64,000 bases of DNA. It comes from Lachnospiraceae bacterium NC2008 (GTDB lineage Bacteria; Bacillota; Clostridia; Lachnospirales; Lachnospiraceae). Under the pieces are notes generated by a model. That model did no database searches and was not told where the DNA came from. It saw nothing but the letters and a program-made list of their open reading frames with translations. A program made the position numbers and the translations under genes. Below are positions 6,498 to 15,050 of the stretch, in pieces. The stretch's first letter is position 1, and each line of letters opens with the position of its first letter. The stretch is from contig JHWS01000005.1 in NCBI GenBank assembly GCA_000687675.1, positions 1 to 64,000 of the forward strand. Reading direction: 5' to 3'.

Positions 6498-8525
6498 ATG
6501 AGTAGTAATAAAGAAACTAAAGTTAAAAAATCTAAACTCCTCCAGCACTGGCAGGCAGTTTCTATATATCTTACAATCTATGACTTTATAGCGGTTAACC
6601 TGGCTTATTTCTTAGCACTTTGGCTTAGGTTCGACTGTCACTATGCAGAGATTCCAGAAGTTTGGTTATATTTATTCGTTAGATTTGCACCATTCTATGG
6701 TGTATTTTGCGTTATTATTTTCTGGGTTATGAAGCTGTATCAGTCTATCTGGCGATTTGCTTCTTATAATGAACTGTCCAGGGTAACAGTGGCCAGCTTG
6801 TTTACGTCGGTATGTCATATAGTAGCTATGACCATAGTTATCAAATGCATGCCTACAACTTACGACTCGCTTGGTATGGCTATTCAGCGTATGCCTATTA
6901 CCTATTACACATTTGGTATGATCATTCAGCTTATGCTTGTTTTAGGTATTAGATTCTCATATAGATTCATTCTTCTTGAAAGAGACAGGATGCGTGCGTC
7001 TTCAGGAGATTACCCAGTTCAGAATGTTATGATTATCGGCGCTGGCGATGCTGGTCAGATGATTCTTCGTGATATTACTCATCAGAGACGTACAGGCGAC
7101 AGAGTTTGCTGTATCATCGATGACAATAAGAACAAGTGGAACCGCTATATCGACGGTGTACCTATTGTAGGTGGTCGTGACGACATCCTTGTAAATGTTA
7201 AGAAATATAACATCAACAAGATTTATGTTTCTATCCCTTCGTTATCAAGAGCTGATAAGAAAGAGATACTTAATATCTGTTCTGAAACTGACTGTACTCT
7301 TAAGGACCTTCCATCACTTTCACAGCTTGCCAGAGGCGAAGTTACTGTTAAGGAGATGAGGGATGTTGCTATCGAAGACCTCCTTGGCAGAGAGACGGTT
7401 AAGGTTAACATGGAGGAGATACTCCAGTCTCTTTCCGGTAAGACTATTATGGTTACAGGTGGCGGCGGCTCTATAGGTAGTGAGCTCTGCAGACAGATTG
7501 CCAACCATAAGCCTAAGAAGCTTATTATCTTTGATGTATATGAGAACAATGCTTACGATATCCAGCAAGAACTTAAAATCAAATGTCCGGAGCTTGACCT
7601 TGTTACTCTTATAGGTTCAGTTAGAGATTCTAAGCGTATCTTCTCAGTATTTGAGAAATATAAGCCTGACATTGTTTACCATGCAGCAGCTCACAAGCAT
7701 GTGCCTCTTATGGAAGCCAGCCCATGTGAAGCTATTAAGAACAATGTTATAGGAACATATAAGACAGCATATGCGGCTATGATGAATGGATGTAAAAGAT
7801 TCGTTCTTATCTCTACAGATAAAGCTGTTAATCCAACCAATGTTATGGGAGCCAGCAAGCGTATGTGCGAGATGGTAGTTCAGACATTTGACAGATTGAT
7901 CAAGGAAGGCAGAGCAAAAGATATACCTGCCCTTTATCTTCATGCAGATGATGAGGATGTAAAACTTCCTGAGAATATAACCTCAGATATCAAGACTGAG
8001 TTTGTAGCTGTTAGATTTGGCAATGTACTTGGAAGTAACGGTAGTGTTATACCACTCTTTAAGAAGCAGATCCTTGCAGGTGGTCCAGTAACAGTTACTC
8101 ACCCTGATATTATCAGATACTTTATGACTATTCCTGAGGCTGTAAGTTTAGTTCTTCAGGCTGGTTCTTATGCTCACGGAGGTGAGATATTTGTACTTGA
8201 TATGGGCGAGCCTATGAAGATAGTTACACTTGCTCGTAACCTTATTAAGCTTTCTGGTTTTAAGCCAGATGAAGATATTAAGATTGAATATACTGGCCTT
8301 CGTCCAGGCGAGAAGCTTTACGAAGAGAAACTTATGGATGAAGAGAAGATGGGTAAGACTCCTAACCAGCTCATCTATATAGGTGCGCCACTTGAATTCG
8401 AGATAGATAAGTTTATTACTGATATACAGAATATTATGGTTCAAAGCTATAACAATGACGAGGATAGCCTTAGAACTGCAATTAAGTCTATTGTTACAAC
8501 ATACCACCCAGAGGCCAATGCATAA
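6498..8525 (+). CDS. Membrane nucleoside-diphosphate-sugar 4,6-dehydratase, CapD/WbpM/PglF type
   Basis: Converts a UDP-N-acetylhexosamine to the 4-keto-6-deoxy sugar, an early step to bacillosamine- or QuiNAc/FucNAc-type sugars. Four to five N-terminal membrane helices (to about 160) precede a first Rossmann-like region (GAGDAGQ at about 181-187). The catalytic SDR domain follows, with TGGGGSIGSEL near 319-328. The catalytic region reads STDKAVNP...MGASK, that is Ser-Met-Lys in place of Ser-Tyr-Lys, the signature of the WbpM/PglF large dehydratases. It differs from the soluble PseB at 19867, which keeps Tyr. The start may be ATG 6498 or GTG 6480; neither has a strong ribosome site. The gene overlaps the next by one base. 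Confidence 0.88.
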   Translation: MSSNKETKVKKSKLLQHWQAVSIYLTIYDFIAVNLAYFLALWLRFDCHYAEIPEVWLYLFVRFAPFYGVFCVIIFWVMKLYQSIWRFASYNELSRVTVASLFTSVCHIVAMTIVIKCMPTTYDSLGMAIQRMPITYYTFGMIIQLMLVLGIRFSYRFILLERDRMRASSGDYPVQNVMIIGAGDAGQMILRDITHQRRTGDRVCCIIDDNKNKWNRYIDGVPIVGGRDDILVNVKKYNINKIYVSIPSLSRADKKEILNICSETDCTLKDLPSLSQLARGEVTVKEMRDVAIEDLLGRETVKVNMEEILQSLSGKTIMVTGGGGSIGSELCRQIANHKPKKLIIFDVYENNAYDIQQELKIKCPELDLVTLIGSVRDSKRIFSVFEKYKPDIVYHAAAHKHVPLMEASPCEAIKNNVIGTYKTAYAAMMNGCKRFVLISTDKAVNPTNVMGASKRMCEMVVQTFDRLIKEGRAKDIPALYLHADDEDVKLPENITSDIKTEFVAVRFGNVLGSNGSVIPLFKKQILAGGPVTVTHPDIIRYFMTIPEAVSLVLQAGSYAHGGEIFVLDMGEPMKIVTLARNLIKLSGFKPDEDIKIEYTGLRPGEKLYEEKLMDEEKMGKTPNQLIYIGAPLEFEIDKFITDIQNIMVQSYNNDEDSLRTAIKSIVTTYHPEANA

Positions 8526-9655
8526 TGAAAGACGGTAAGATAGTAGTATTACAGGTTCTCGGCGGCCTTAATGTAGGTGGCGCCGAAAGTAGAATAATGG
8601 ATATCCTTAGAAATATTGATAGGGATAAGATTCAGTATGACTTCCTTCTTCACAGCCTAGGACCTGATGCTTACGAGGAAGAAGCTAAGAGCCTTGGTGC
8701 CAATATCTATAGAGTTCCAAGATTCAATCTTGTTAATACACCTGCTTATAAGAAGGCTATGAAAGATTTCTTTTCTTCTCATCCAGAGATAGACATAGTT
8801 CAGGGACACATCACAAGCTCTGCCTCTATCTACCTTCCGATTGCAAAAAAGTGCGGAGTTAAAGCAACTATCGCTCATACAAGAAGTGCTGGAGTAGATA
8901 AGGATCTTCGTGGTTATCTTACACTTATGCTTACAAAGCACTTAGATAAGAAGTGTGACTATATGTGGGCTTGTTCTACAGAAGCAGCTATCTCAGTCTT
9001 TGGTCAGGATAACTATGACAAGGGCTTAGTTAGGGTTATTCCAAACGCTATCGATGTAGACAAATTTGCCTGCAATAAAGATGATGAGATAAAGAAAATC
9101 TGTGACGAATATAATCTTGCAGATAAATTCGTAGTAGGTCACGTAGGAAGATTTAATGATGTAAAGAATCATACCTTTCTTATAGATGTTTTTGCAGAGA
9201 TTGCAAAACTTAGAGATGATGCAGTACTTATGATGGTTGGTAAAGGCCCACTGATGGATAACATCCGGGAAAAGGTAAAGGGACTTGGCCTTGCTGATAA
9301 GGTTATCTTTACTGGTGGCCGTTCCAATGTTAAAGACTATTATGCTAACATGGATGTTCTTGTATTCCCTTCAAAATATGAAGGCCTTCCAGGAACTATA
9401 GTAGAAGCACAAAGCAGCTTAGTACCTTGTCTTATCTCAGATGTGATTACTAAAGATGTTGATGTAACAGGGCTTGTAAAGTATGAGTCTCTGTCCGAAG
9501 AACCGGTTAAATGGGCTAAAAACGCAATAAAGCTTTATGATTGTACAAGAGATATAACTATAGAGCAGGCAAGTCAGGCGCTTAAAGAAAGAGGCTTCGA
9601 TGTTACAAGTCAGGTAGGCAAGCTTAAACGTATCTACGAAAAACTAGTTATGTAA
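8525..9655 (+). CDS. GT4-family glycosyltransferase (EpsF-like)
   Basis: A GT-B retaining glycosyltransferase that transfers a sugar from a nucleotide donor to a lipid-linked or growing glycan at the inner membrane face. The N-terminal acceptor domain opens with VLGGLNVGGAES; the donor domain has VGHVGRFNDVKNH (about 205-217) and the E-x7-E motif in SKYEGLPGTIVEAQ (about 282-295). The end of the protein carries DVTGLVKY, shared with the next gene. Its ATG overlaps the dehydratase stop (translational coupling). The donor and acceptor are unknown. Confidence 0.87.
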   Translation: MKDGKIVVLQVLGGLNVGGAESRIMDILRNIDRDKIQYDFLLHSLGPDAYEEEAKSLGANIYRVPRFNLVNTPAYKKAMKDFFSSHPEIDIVQGHITSSASIYLPIAKKCGVKATIAHTRSAGVDKDLRGYLTLMLTKHLDKKCDYMWACSTEAAISVFGQDNYDKGLVRVIPNAIDVDKFACNKDDEIKKICDEYNLADKFVVGHVGRFNDVKNHTFLIDVFAEIAKLRDDAVLMMVGKGPLMDNIREKVKGLGLADKVIFTGGRSNVKDYYANMDVLVFPSKYEGLPGTIVEAQSSLVPCLISDVITKDVDVTGLVKYESLSEEPVKWAKNAIKLYDCTRDITIEQASQALKERGFDVTSQVGKLKRIYEKLVM

Positions 9656-9658
9656 TAA

Positions 9659-9686
9659 CTTAACCGATGCTGAAGGCAGCGGTAAG
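9659..9686 (+). other. Intercistronic hairpin overlapping the ribosome binding site
   Basis: GCTG (9669-9672) pairs with CAGC (9677-9680) around AAGG, and an outer stem CTT/ACC pairs with GGT/AAG (9681-9686) with bulges. The 3' arm includes the first bases of the AAGGAG ribosome site of the next glycosyltransferase gene, so folding could limit its translation. Confidence 0.4.
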
Positions 9687-9694
9687 GAGATTAA

Positions 9695-10759
9695 ATGAAA
9701 CGTATAGTTCATATCGTCGGCACTATGTGTCCTGGCGGCATAGAAACTTTCTTAATGAATATATATCGTAATCTGGACAGAAGTAAGGTTCAGTTCGACT
9801 TTATCATTAATTACCGTGATGATAGTAGAGACTACTGCAAGGAGATAGAATCTCTTGGGGGTAAGGTATATCTAACATCGCGTAAATCTAGACATCCTTT
9901 TAAGAATTTCAATGAAATTAAAAATATAGTAAAAGAAGGCGGTTATCAGGTAGCAATAAGACACTCTGATAATGCTTTTCCAGTTGTAGACTTACTTGCG
10001 GCTAAGAAGGGCGGAGCTAAAATCCGTATCTTCCAGTCTCACTCTTCCAATACAAAACTTAAACTCTTACATAAGTACTTCAGAACATGGATGGGCAAGG
10101 TTCCAACTATGCGTATAGCCTGCTCGGACAATGCGGGTAAGTGGATGTTTGGAAACTTAGACTACACAGTAATTAAGAATGCTATAGATATAAAAAAGAA
10201 TGAATATAACCCTGACATACGTCAGCAGAAGCTGGAAGAGTGGAAACTAACCGGTCACCCTGTATATGCTCATGTAGGTTCATATTCACCGGTTAAAAAT
10301 CATAAATACTTAATATCAGTATTTAACGAGATAGTAAAACTTCAGCCAGAGGCAAGACTCCTTTGTATCGGCGAAGGCCCGCTTAGAAGTGAGATGGAAA
10401 CTCAGATTAAAGAACTTGGCCTTGAAGATAAGATAATCCTAACAGGTATAAGACATGATGTTCCAGACCTTCTTCAGATGGCAGACTTATTCATCTTCCC
10501 ATCAATCTACGAAGGCTTACCTCTTTCAGTTATCGAGGCTCAGGCCGCAGGCATCCGCTGTCTCATCTCTGACGCTGTAACGACCGAAGTAGATGTAACA
10601 GGTCTCGTAACTTTTATGTCTATTAATGAAGCCCCAGCCCACTGGGCTAAAAAGGCAGTTAACCTATCTGCCGGCTACACAAAAACTTCAACTTACCAGC
10701 AAGTAGCAGACGCCGGCTACGATGTAACTAAGGTGGCAAAGTTTTATGAGGAATTATAA
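9695..10759 (+). CDS. GT4-family glycosyltransferase (paralog of the preceding gene)
   Basis: A GT-B glycosyltransferase of 354 residues. It has the N-terminal loop HIVGTMCPGGIETF, a donor-site strand VGSYSPVKNHKY and E-x7-E in SIYEGLPLSVIEAQ. Like its upstream neighbour it has the segment TTEVDVTGLVTF near the C-terminus, so the two look like diverged duplicates that may add successive sugars. A clear AAGGAG site (9684-9689) sets the start, in a 39-bp gap with a hairpin. The acceptor is unknown. Confidence 0.87.
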   Translation: MKRIVHIVGTMCPGGIETFLMNIYRNLDRSKVQFDFIINYRDDSRDYCKEIESLGGKVYLTSRKSRHPFKNFNEIKNIVKEGGYQVAIRHSDNAFPVVDLLAAKKGGAKIRIFQSHSSNTKLKLLHKYFRTWMGKVPTMRIACSDNAGKWMFGNLDYTVIKNAIDIKKNEYNPDIRQQKLEEWKLTGHPVYAHVGSYSPVKNHKYLISVFNEIVKLQPEARLLCIGEGPLRSEMETQIKELGLEDKIILTGIRHDVPDLLQMADLFIFPSIYEGLPLSVIEAQAAGIRCLISDAVTTEVDVTGLVTFMSINEAPAHWAKKAVNLSAGYTKTSTYQQVADAGYDVTKVAKFYEEL

Positions 10760-11857
10760 ATGAACAAACTCTTATTTCACATTAATTCCCTAGGCAAAGG
10801 TGGTGCCGAAAGAGTAATTGTGAACCTAACAACTGAATTTCTAAAGCTAGGCATCGATGTTGCAATAGCCACAGAGTGGACCGCATCAGACGAATACCCT
10901 ATGCCAGAAGGTGCTAGACGTATAGATGTAGGTCTAAGCCAAGAGGAAGAATCTTTATCAAGATTTAAAAAGTTAACACTTAGAACTAAAAAACTAAAAG
11001 AGGCAATCCTAAAGGAGAAGCCTGACGTAGTAGTTTCATTTACAAGAAACTCTAACTATAGAGCCACCATGGCAGCAAAGGGCACCAAGGTTCCAGTAGT
11101 CTTTAGCGTAAGAAGTGACCCTGCTACAGACTACGGCTCAAAAGCTCATAAGTTTTTAGGTAACCACCTATATAAGAAAACAGCAGGCGGTGTCTTTCAA
11201 ACACAGCAGGCCCTTGAATACTTTGATAAGAAAATCGGGGATAAGTCTACAGTTATACTTAACCCATTAAATACAAAGTTCCTAAACCTTTCAAAACCAG
11301 CAAAGCGGAGAAAGGTAATAACTACAGCCGGAAGATTCAATGTTGCTAAAGATCAGATTACCCTAGTTAAGGCATTTGAAAGGATAATGGATAAGTATCC
11401 GGATTATAAACTTCAGCTTTTCGGTGACAGAAGTGAAGATAATACCTTCGATATCCTGTCAGATTATGTAAGAAAACAGGGACTTCAGGATAGGGTACTC
11501 TTTATGGGTAATTCTAATGAACTTGAGAAGATTATGATAGACGCAGCAGTCTTTGTTCTGTCTTCTAAGTACGAAGGTATGCCTAATGCACTTATGGAAG
11601 CTATGGCTATGGGACTTCCTGTAGTATCAACTGATTGTCCATGCGGCGGCCCGGACTACCTGATTAATGATGGGGAGAATGGCTTCCTTGTTCCTGTAGG
11701 TGATGATGAGAAGATGGCAGAAAAGATAAGCTATCTTATAGACCATCCTGAAGAAGCAGAAGCTATGGGAGATAAAGCTAAGGCTATAGCTGATCAGGCA
11801 AGACCTGAGGTTATAGCAAAGACCTGGATAGATTTTATAGAGAAAGCGATAAGATAA
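10760..11857 (+). CDS. GT4-family glycosyltransferase
   Basis: A GT-B enzyme of 365 residues. The N-terminus has HINSLGKGGAERVI, the usual acceptor-domain loop. The donor domain has VITTAGRFNVAKDQ and E-x7-E in SSKYEGMPNALMEAM, followed by STDCPCGGPDYL, typical of GalNAc/glucosyl-transferring GT4 members such as PglH/PglJ relatives. The start directly follows the previous stop, with GAGGA upstream (10748-10752). The exact sugar is not readable. Confidence 0.88.
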   Translation: MNKLLFHINSLGKGGAERVIVNLTTEFLKLGIDVAIATEWTASDEYPMPEGARRIDVGLSQEEESLSRFKKLTLRTKKLKEAILKEKPDVVVSFTRNSNYRATMAAKGTKVPVVFSVRSDPATDYGSKAHKFLGNHLYKKTAGGVFQTQQALEYFDKKIGDKSTVILNPLNTKFLNLSKPAKRRKVITTAGRFNVAKDQITLVKAFERIMDKYPDYKLQLFGDRSEDNTFDILSDYVRKQGLQDRVLFMGNSNELEKIMIDAAVFVLSSKYEGMPNALMEAMAMGLPVVSTDCPCGGPDYLINDGENGFLVPVGDDEKMAEKISYLIDHPEEAEAMGDKAKAIADQARPEVIAKTWIDFIEKAIR

Positions 11858-11858
11858 T

Positions 11859-13028
11859 ATGCAAGGTAAAAAGATACTTTTTATATCAGATACAATTATT
11901 ATGCCTCTTGAAAGAGGTAATAGAAAGAGAGTTTATAACCTTATCAATATGATGAGGGGAGCAGGTTGCGATATAGACTTCCTCTTTCTTCATACTTACC
12001 CAGAAGAAGATCCTGCACTTACTAAGGAATTCATCGGAGAGGACCACTTCATAACATTTAAGAATAAGAAGCGTCCATTCCATGTCTGGCTTAAACGTAA
12101 GGTAAGAGCTGTCCTGGAGATTCTACATATGCCATGGATATTCAGAAACTTTAGTATAGATGAAAGCCTAAGTCCAGATCTTGGGGCTTGCATCAAGGAG
12201 CTCTTCGAAAAGAAGAAGTACGATATAGTCTGGTGCGAATATATCTACACTTCTAAGGCGCTGCTTTATGTACCGGATGGTGTAACTAAGGTTATAGATA
12301 CAGTCAATGCATTTACCTTTAAGAGGGCTATGTATGATGCTGTAGGATATAAACACTACATCTTTGCTATTAACAAGAAGGAAGAGGCAAAGGGACTTAA
12401 GCGTGCAGATTATGTAGTTGCTATACAGGAAGAAGAGGAAGCATTCTTCAAGACTATAGTTCCAGAGGGGGTTAAGGTTTTAACTATCGGTGAGAATATG
12501 CCTGTGTCAGAGCCTTATGCTGCAAAGACAGATACTATTCTTTTCCTTGGAAGTTACTATGTAGTTAACCAGCAGGGTGTAAAAGACTTCATAGCCAATG
12601 TCCTTCCACTTCTAAAAAAGAGCGGGGTTCCATATACATTCAAATTAGTTGGTTCAATATGTAAACATATTCCTGATAGTGATGAATATGTGAAGATGGG
12701 CTATGTTGAGGATATTGAGGATTCATATAAGGATGCAAGACTTGTTATCAACCCGGTTAATCAGGGAACAGGACTTAATATTAAGTCTATCGAAGCTATA
12801 AGCCACGCTAAGCCTGTAGTAACACATTCAGTAGGCGTAAGAGGACTTAAGAGCGACAAGCATTTTGCTATAGTTGCAGACGATTATCAGGCTTATGCTG
12901 ATGCTATTATAAAAGTCCTTAAAGATGATGAACTTGCACTTAATATGTCAAAAGATGCAGCTGCATTTATGAAAGAATATATTGATAAGAACAATGCTTC
13001 GCTTGAAGCTATTCTTGAAGGAAAATAG
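11859..13028 (+). CDS. Glycosyltransferase, GT4-like (PslH-type)
   Basis: The last gene of the first glycan operon (389 residues). The N-terminal domain opens with ILFISDTIIMPLERGNRKRV, and the donor domain has the strand FLGSYYV and LVINPVNQGTGLNIKSIEAI, where Gly/Thr-rich binding and the Glu pair replace the ordinary E-x7-E. This arrangement is typical of sugar transferases of the PslH/StP1 type. The gene follows the previous one by 1 bp and ends just before a rho-independent terminator. Confidence 0.8.
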   Translation: MQGKKILFISDTIIMPLERGNRKRVYNLINMMRGAGCDIDFLFLHTYPEEDPALTKEFIGEDHFITFKNKKRPFHVWLKRKVRAVLEILHMPWIFRNFSIDESLSPDLGACIKELFEKKKYDIVWCEYIYTSKALLYVPDGVTKVIDTVNAFTFKRAMYDAVGYKHYIFAINKKEEAKGLKRADYVVAIQEEEEAFFKTIVPEGVKVLTIGENMPVSEPYAAKTDTILFLGSYYVVNQQGVKDFIANVLPLLKKSGVPYTFKLVGSICKHIPDSDEYVKMGYVEDIEDSYKDARLVINPVNQGTGLNIKSIEAISHAKPVVTHSVGVRGLKSDKHFAIVADDYQAYADAIIKVLKDDELALNMSKDAAAFMKEYIDKNNASLEAILEGK

Positions 13029-13032
13029 TTTG

Positions 13033-13061
13033 AAGGACCTTGCCAGCAGCAGGGTCTTTTT
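13033..13061 (+). terminator. Rho-independent terminator of the first glycan operon
   Basis: GACCTTGC (13036-13043) pairs with GCAGGGTC (13049-13056) around CAGCA with one G-T pair, followed by a run of five T. It separates the glycosyltransferase operon from the ATP synthase operon. Confidence 0.8.
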
Positions 13062-13165
13062 GTTATATGCAGGGGCGTGTGATGTGAATTTTCAGTTTTG
13101 ATGGACGCGTCCTAGCGCAGCTGGCAGGAAGAGTTCTCCTACCAGGTTAGGGTATTCTAGCTGGG

Positions 13166-13193
13166 TTGAATTAACGTAGGTTAGTGCTATAAT
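13166..13193 (+). promoter_or_regulatory. Promoter of the ATP synthase operon
   Basis: -35 TTGAAT (13166-13171), a 16-bp spacer and perfect -10 TATAAT (13188-13193) with an extended TG at -15/-14. The predicted start near 13200 gives a leader of about 70 nt before atpB. Confidence 0.78.
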
Positions 13194-13208
13194 TTTATTT
13201 ATGTAATA

Positions 13209-13247
13209 AGTCGATGGAAACGACTATATTTCGCGGCAGTTTTGCCG
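13209..13247 (+). other. Two stem-loops in the atpB leader
   Basis: AGTCG (13209-13213) pairs with CGACT (13221-13225), and CGGCA (13234-13238) with TGCCG (13243-13247) around GTTT. Both lie between the promoter and the AAGGTGGG ribosome site, so they may stabilise or regulate the atp mRNA. Confidence 0.5.
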
Positions 13248-13268
13248 TACCTAGAAGGTGGGAAAACG

Positions 13269-14132
13269 ATGACAAAAAAGAGAAAAATTGTCAGTGCGGT
13301 AATCCTTGGTATCTTGATGGTTGCTACTCTGGTAGGTGCCTTTATAGTAGGTGCTGAGCCAAGAGCAGAGTCTATTCAGGAAACTATGCAGGATGCGGTA
13401 CTACATGAATCCATGCAGGTGAATTTCTTTGGAATAGCCAAGGTTAATCCAGGACTTGTATCTGCATATGTGGTTACTGGAATACTCTTTGTATTCGCTC
13501 TTATAGTGCGTATCTTTGTTATTCCAAGATTTAAGTATGTACCTGGAAAGTTCCAGATGCTTCTTGAGGAACTGGTAGGCTTCTTTGATAAGCTTTCCAA
13601 GGATAATAGTCCTCATAGACATGGCTTTGTAGGAGCATATATATTTACAGCAGGTGTGTATATCTTTGTGGGCACCATATTTGAACTCTTTGGCTTCCAG
13701 GCAGAAACTGTGTCTGGCCACAGCGTCTCACTTCCAGCGCCACTTGCTGATATTAATGGTGCTATCTGTATGGGATGTTTCTCATACCTGATTATTCTTT
13801 TTGGTGGTATAGCCAGCAACGGAATAAAGGGTATAGGAAAGACTCTTAAGGAATTCTCGCTTCCAATATCTATGAGCTTCCGACTATTTGGTGCCCTGCT
13901 TAGTGGTGCTCTTGTTACGGAACTTGTGTATTATTACACAGCACTAAGTATTGTGCTTCCGGTTATAGTAGGTGTGCTCTTTACTCTTCTCCATGCACTT
14001 ATTCAGGCATATGTATTAACTATGCTAACCTCGGTATTTTACGGTGAAGTTACTGAGAAACATGAGAAGAAAGAAAAGATAGATAAGAAAAGTATAAAAA
14101 ACAAATTACAAAATAAAGCACTGGAGGGCTAA
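13269..14132 (+). CDS. atpB: F-type ATP synthase subunit a
   Basis: The stator channel subunit of Fo, carrying the two ion half-channels next to the c-ring. The 287-residue membrane protein has an N-terminal helix (about 8-28), an extracytoplasmic segment, then the helices of the a-subunit fold. The essential arginine is Arg205 in SMSFRLFGALLSG; the usual Asn after FG is Ala here. The C-terminus has the channel-helix motif LHALIQAYVLTMLT, followed by a Lys-rich tail of about 27 residues. The frame extends upstream to a TTG at 13242, but ATG 13269 with AAGGTGGG before it is the better start. It is the first gene of the operon; no atpI precedes it. Confidence 0.93.
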   Translation: MTKKRKIVSAVILGILMVATLVGAFIVGAEPRAESIQETMQDAVLHESMQVNFFGIAKVNPGLVSAYVVTGILFVFALIVRIFVIPRFKYVPGKFQMLLEELVGFFDKLSKDNSPHRHGFVGAYIFTAGVYIFVGTIFELFGFQAETVSGHSVSLPAPLADINGAICMGCFSYLIILFGGIASNGIKGIGKTLKEFSLPISMSFRLFGALLSGALVTELVYYYTALSIVLPVIVGVLFTLLHALIQAYVLTMLTSVFYGEVTEKHEKKEKIDKKSIKNKLQNKALEG

Positions 14133-14134
14133 CA

Positions 14135-14518
14135 ATGAAGAAGTTAATTATGAGTTTATCTATGCTTGCAGTTCTTGCAGCAGTATTAGTGGTAGTTGTA
14201 AAACCAATTAAGGCATCGGCAGCAGGTGTTAACTTTACTGAAGAAACAGCAGTAACAGCTGAAGCTATCACAGAAGAAAGTGCAGATGCATCAGTAAAGT
14301 CTGGTAAATCGATTGCAGCTGCTATAGCTATCGGTCTTGCAAGTTTAGGTGGTGCTATTGGTATGGGTATCGCAATTGCAAAATCATCAGAGGGTATCTC
14401 ACGTCAGCCAGAAGCTGAAGGTTCAATTAGAACAAGCCTTATGCTTGGTCTTGTATTTATAGAGACTGCTATCATATATGCACTTATCGTAGCAATCCTT
14501 ATTATATTCGTACTGTAA
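14135..14518 (+). CDS. atpE: F-type ATP synthase subunit c, with N-terminal signal-like extension
   Basis: The proteolipid that forms the rotating c-ring. At 127 residues it is much longer than the usual 70-90: a signal-peptide-like helix (4-25) ending in KASAAG and an acidic linker (to about 55) precede the two-helix hairpin. The loop RQPEAEG (90-96) is canonical, and the ion-binding carboxylate is Glu110. Compared with the Ilyobacter Na+ c-subunit, the hydroxyl neighbour is kept as Thr111, but the Gln of helix 1 is Met77 and the Val is Phe108, so the coupling ion is uncertain. GGAGG lies 9 nt before the start, and it follows atpB by 2 nt. Confidence 0.92.
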   Translation: MKKLIMSLSMLAVLAAVLVVVVKPIKASAAGVNFTEETAVTAEAITEESADASVKSGKSIAAAIAIGLASLGGAIGMGIAIAKSSEGISRQPEAEGSIRTSLMLGLVFIETAIIYALIVAILIIFVL

Positions 14519-14564
14519 TGCTATAGGTTTCAAAAACCAGTTAGTGTATGAAAGGATATAGAAG

Positions 14565-15047
14565 ATGAAATTACCACTTAATGTTGATTTACAACAGATA
14601 TTATTACATCTCTTCAATGTAGTTCTTCTGTTTGCAATTTTATATTTCTTACTTTATAAGCCTATTAAGGATTTTATGGAGAAGAGAACAAAATATTATA
14701 AAGACATGGATGACAAGGCTAAGGCTGATCTTGAAGAAGCTGATAATACTAAGAAGATGTATGAAGAGAAGCTTGCCAAGGCTGATGAAGAGATTGCAGC
14801 TGACAGAACCAAGATGACTGATGAGGCTGTAAAAGAAAAAGAAGAAATCATCAAGAAGGCAAGAGAAGATGGCGATGCTATTATCGCTACAGCTAAGTCG
14901 AAAGCTAAAGACGAGCATGACAGGATGCTTGAGCAGGCTAAGAGTGATATAGCAGAGATGGTTAGTCTTGCAACTGCCAAGGTGGCAGTAGGTGATGTAT
15001 CAGACAGCTATGACTCATTTATCGAGCAGGCTGGAAAAATGGAGTAA
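14565..15047 (+). CDS. atpF: F-type ATP synthase subunit b
   Basis: The peripheral-stalk subunit: one N-terminal membrane helix (about 11-31) with the FNVVLLFAILYFLLYKPI pattern, then a long charged coiled coil (about 38-140) rich in Ala/Lys/Glu, ending in a short segment after VGDVSDSYDSF. The 160 residues are typical. There is no delta domain at the C-terminus, so this is not a mycobacterial-type b-delta fusion. Its normal partner, the delta C-terminal domain, is found at the N-terminus of the next gene product. AAGGA lies upstream; the gap to atpA is 3 nt. Confidence 0.92.
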   Translation: MKLPLNVDLQQILLHLFNVVLLFAILYFLLYKPIKDFMEKRTKYYKDMDDKAKADLEEADNTKKMYEEKLAKADEEIAADRTKMTDEAVKEKEEIIKKAREDGDAIIATAKSKAKDEHDRMLEQAKSDIAEMVSLATAKVAVGDVSDSYDSFIEQAGKME

Positions 15048-15050
15048 AGA

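Noticed and set aside
13242-13268. Upstream TTG start for atpB
   Set aside because: It would add nine residues and overlap the leader hairpin, while ATG 13269 has a good ribosome site.
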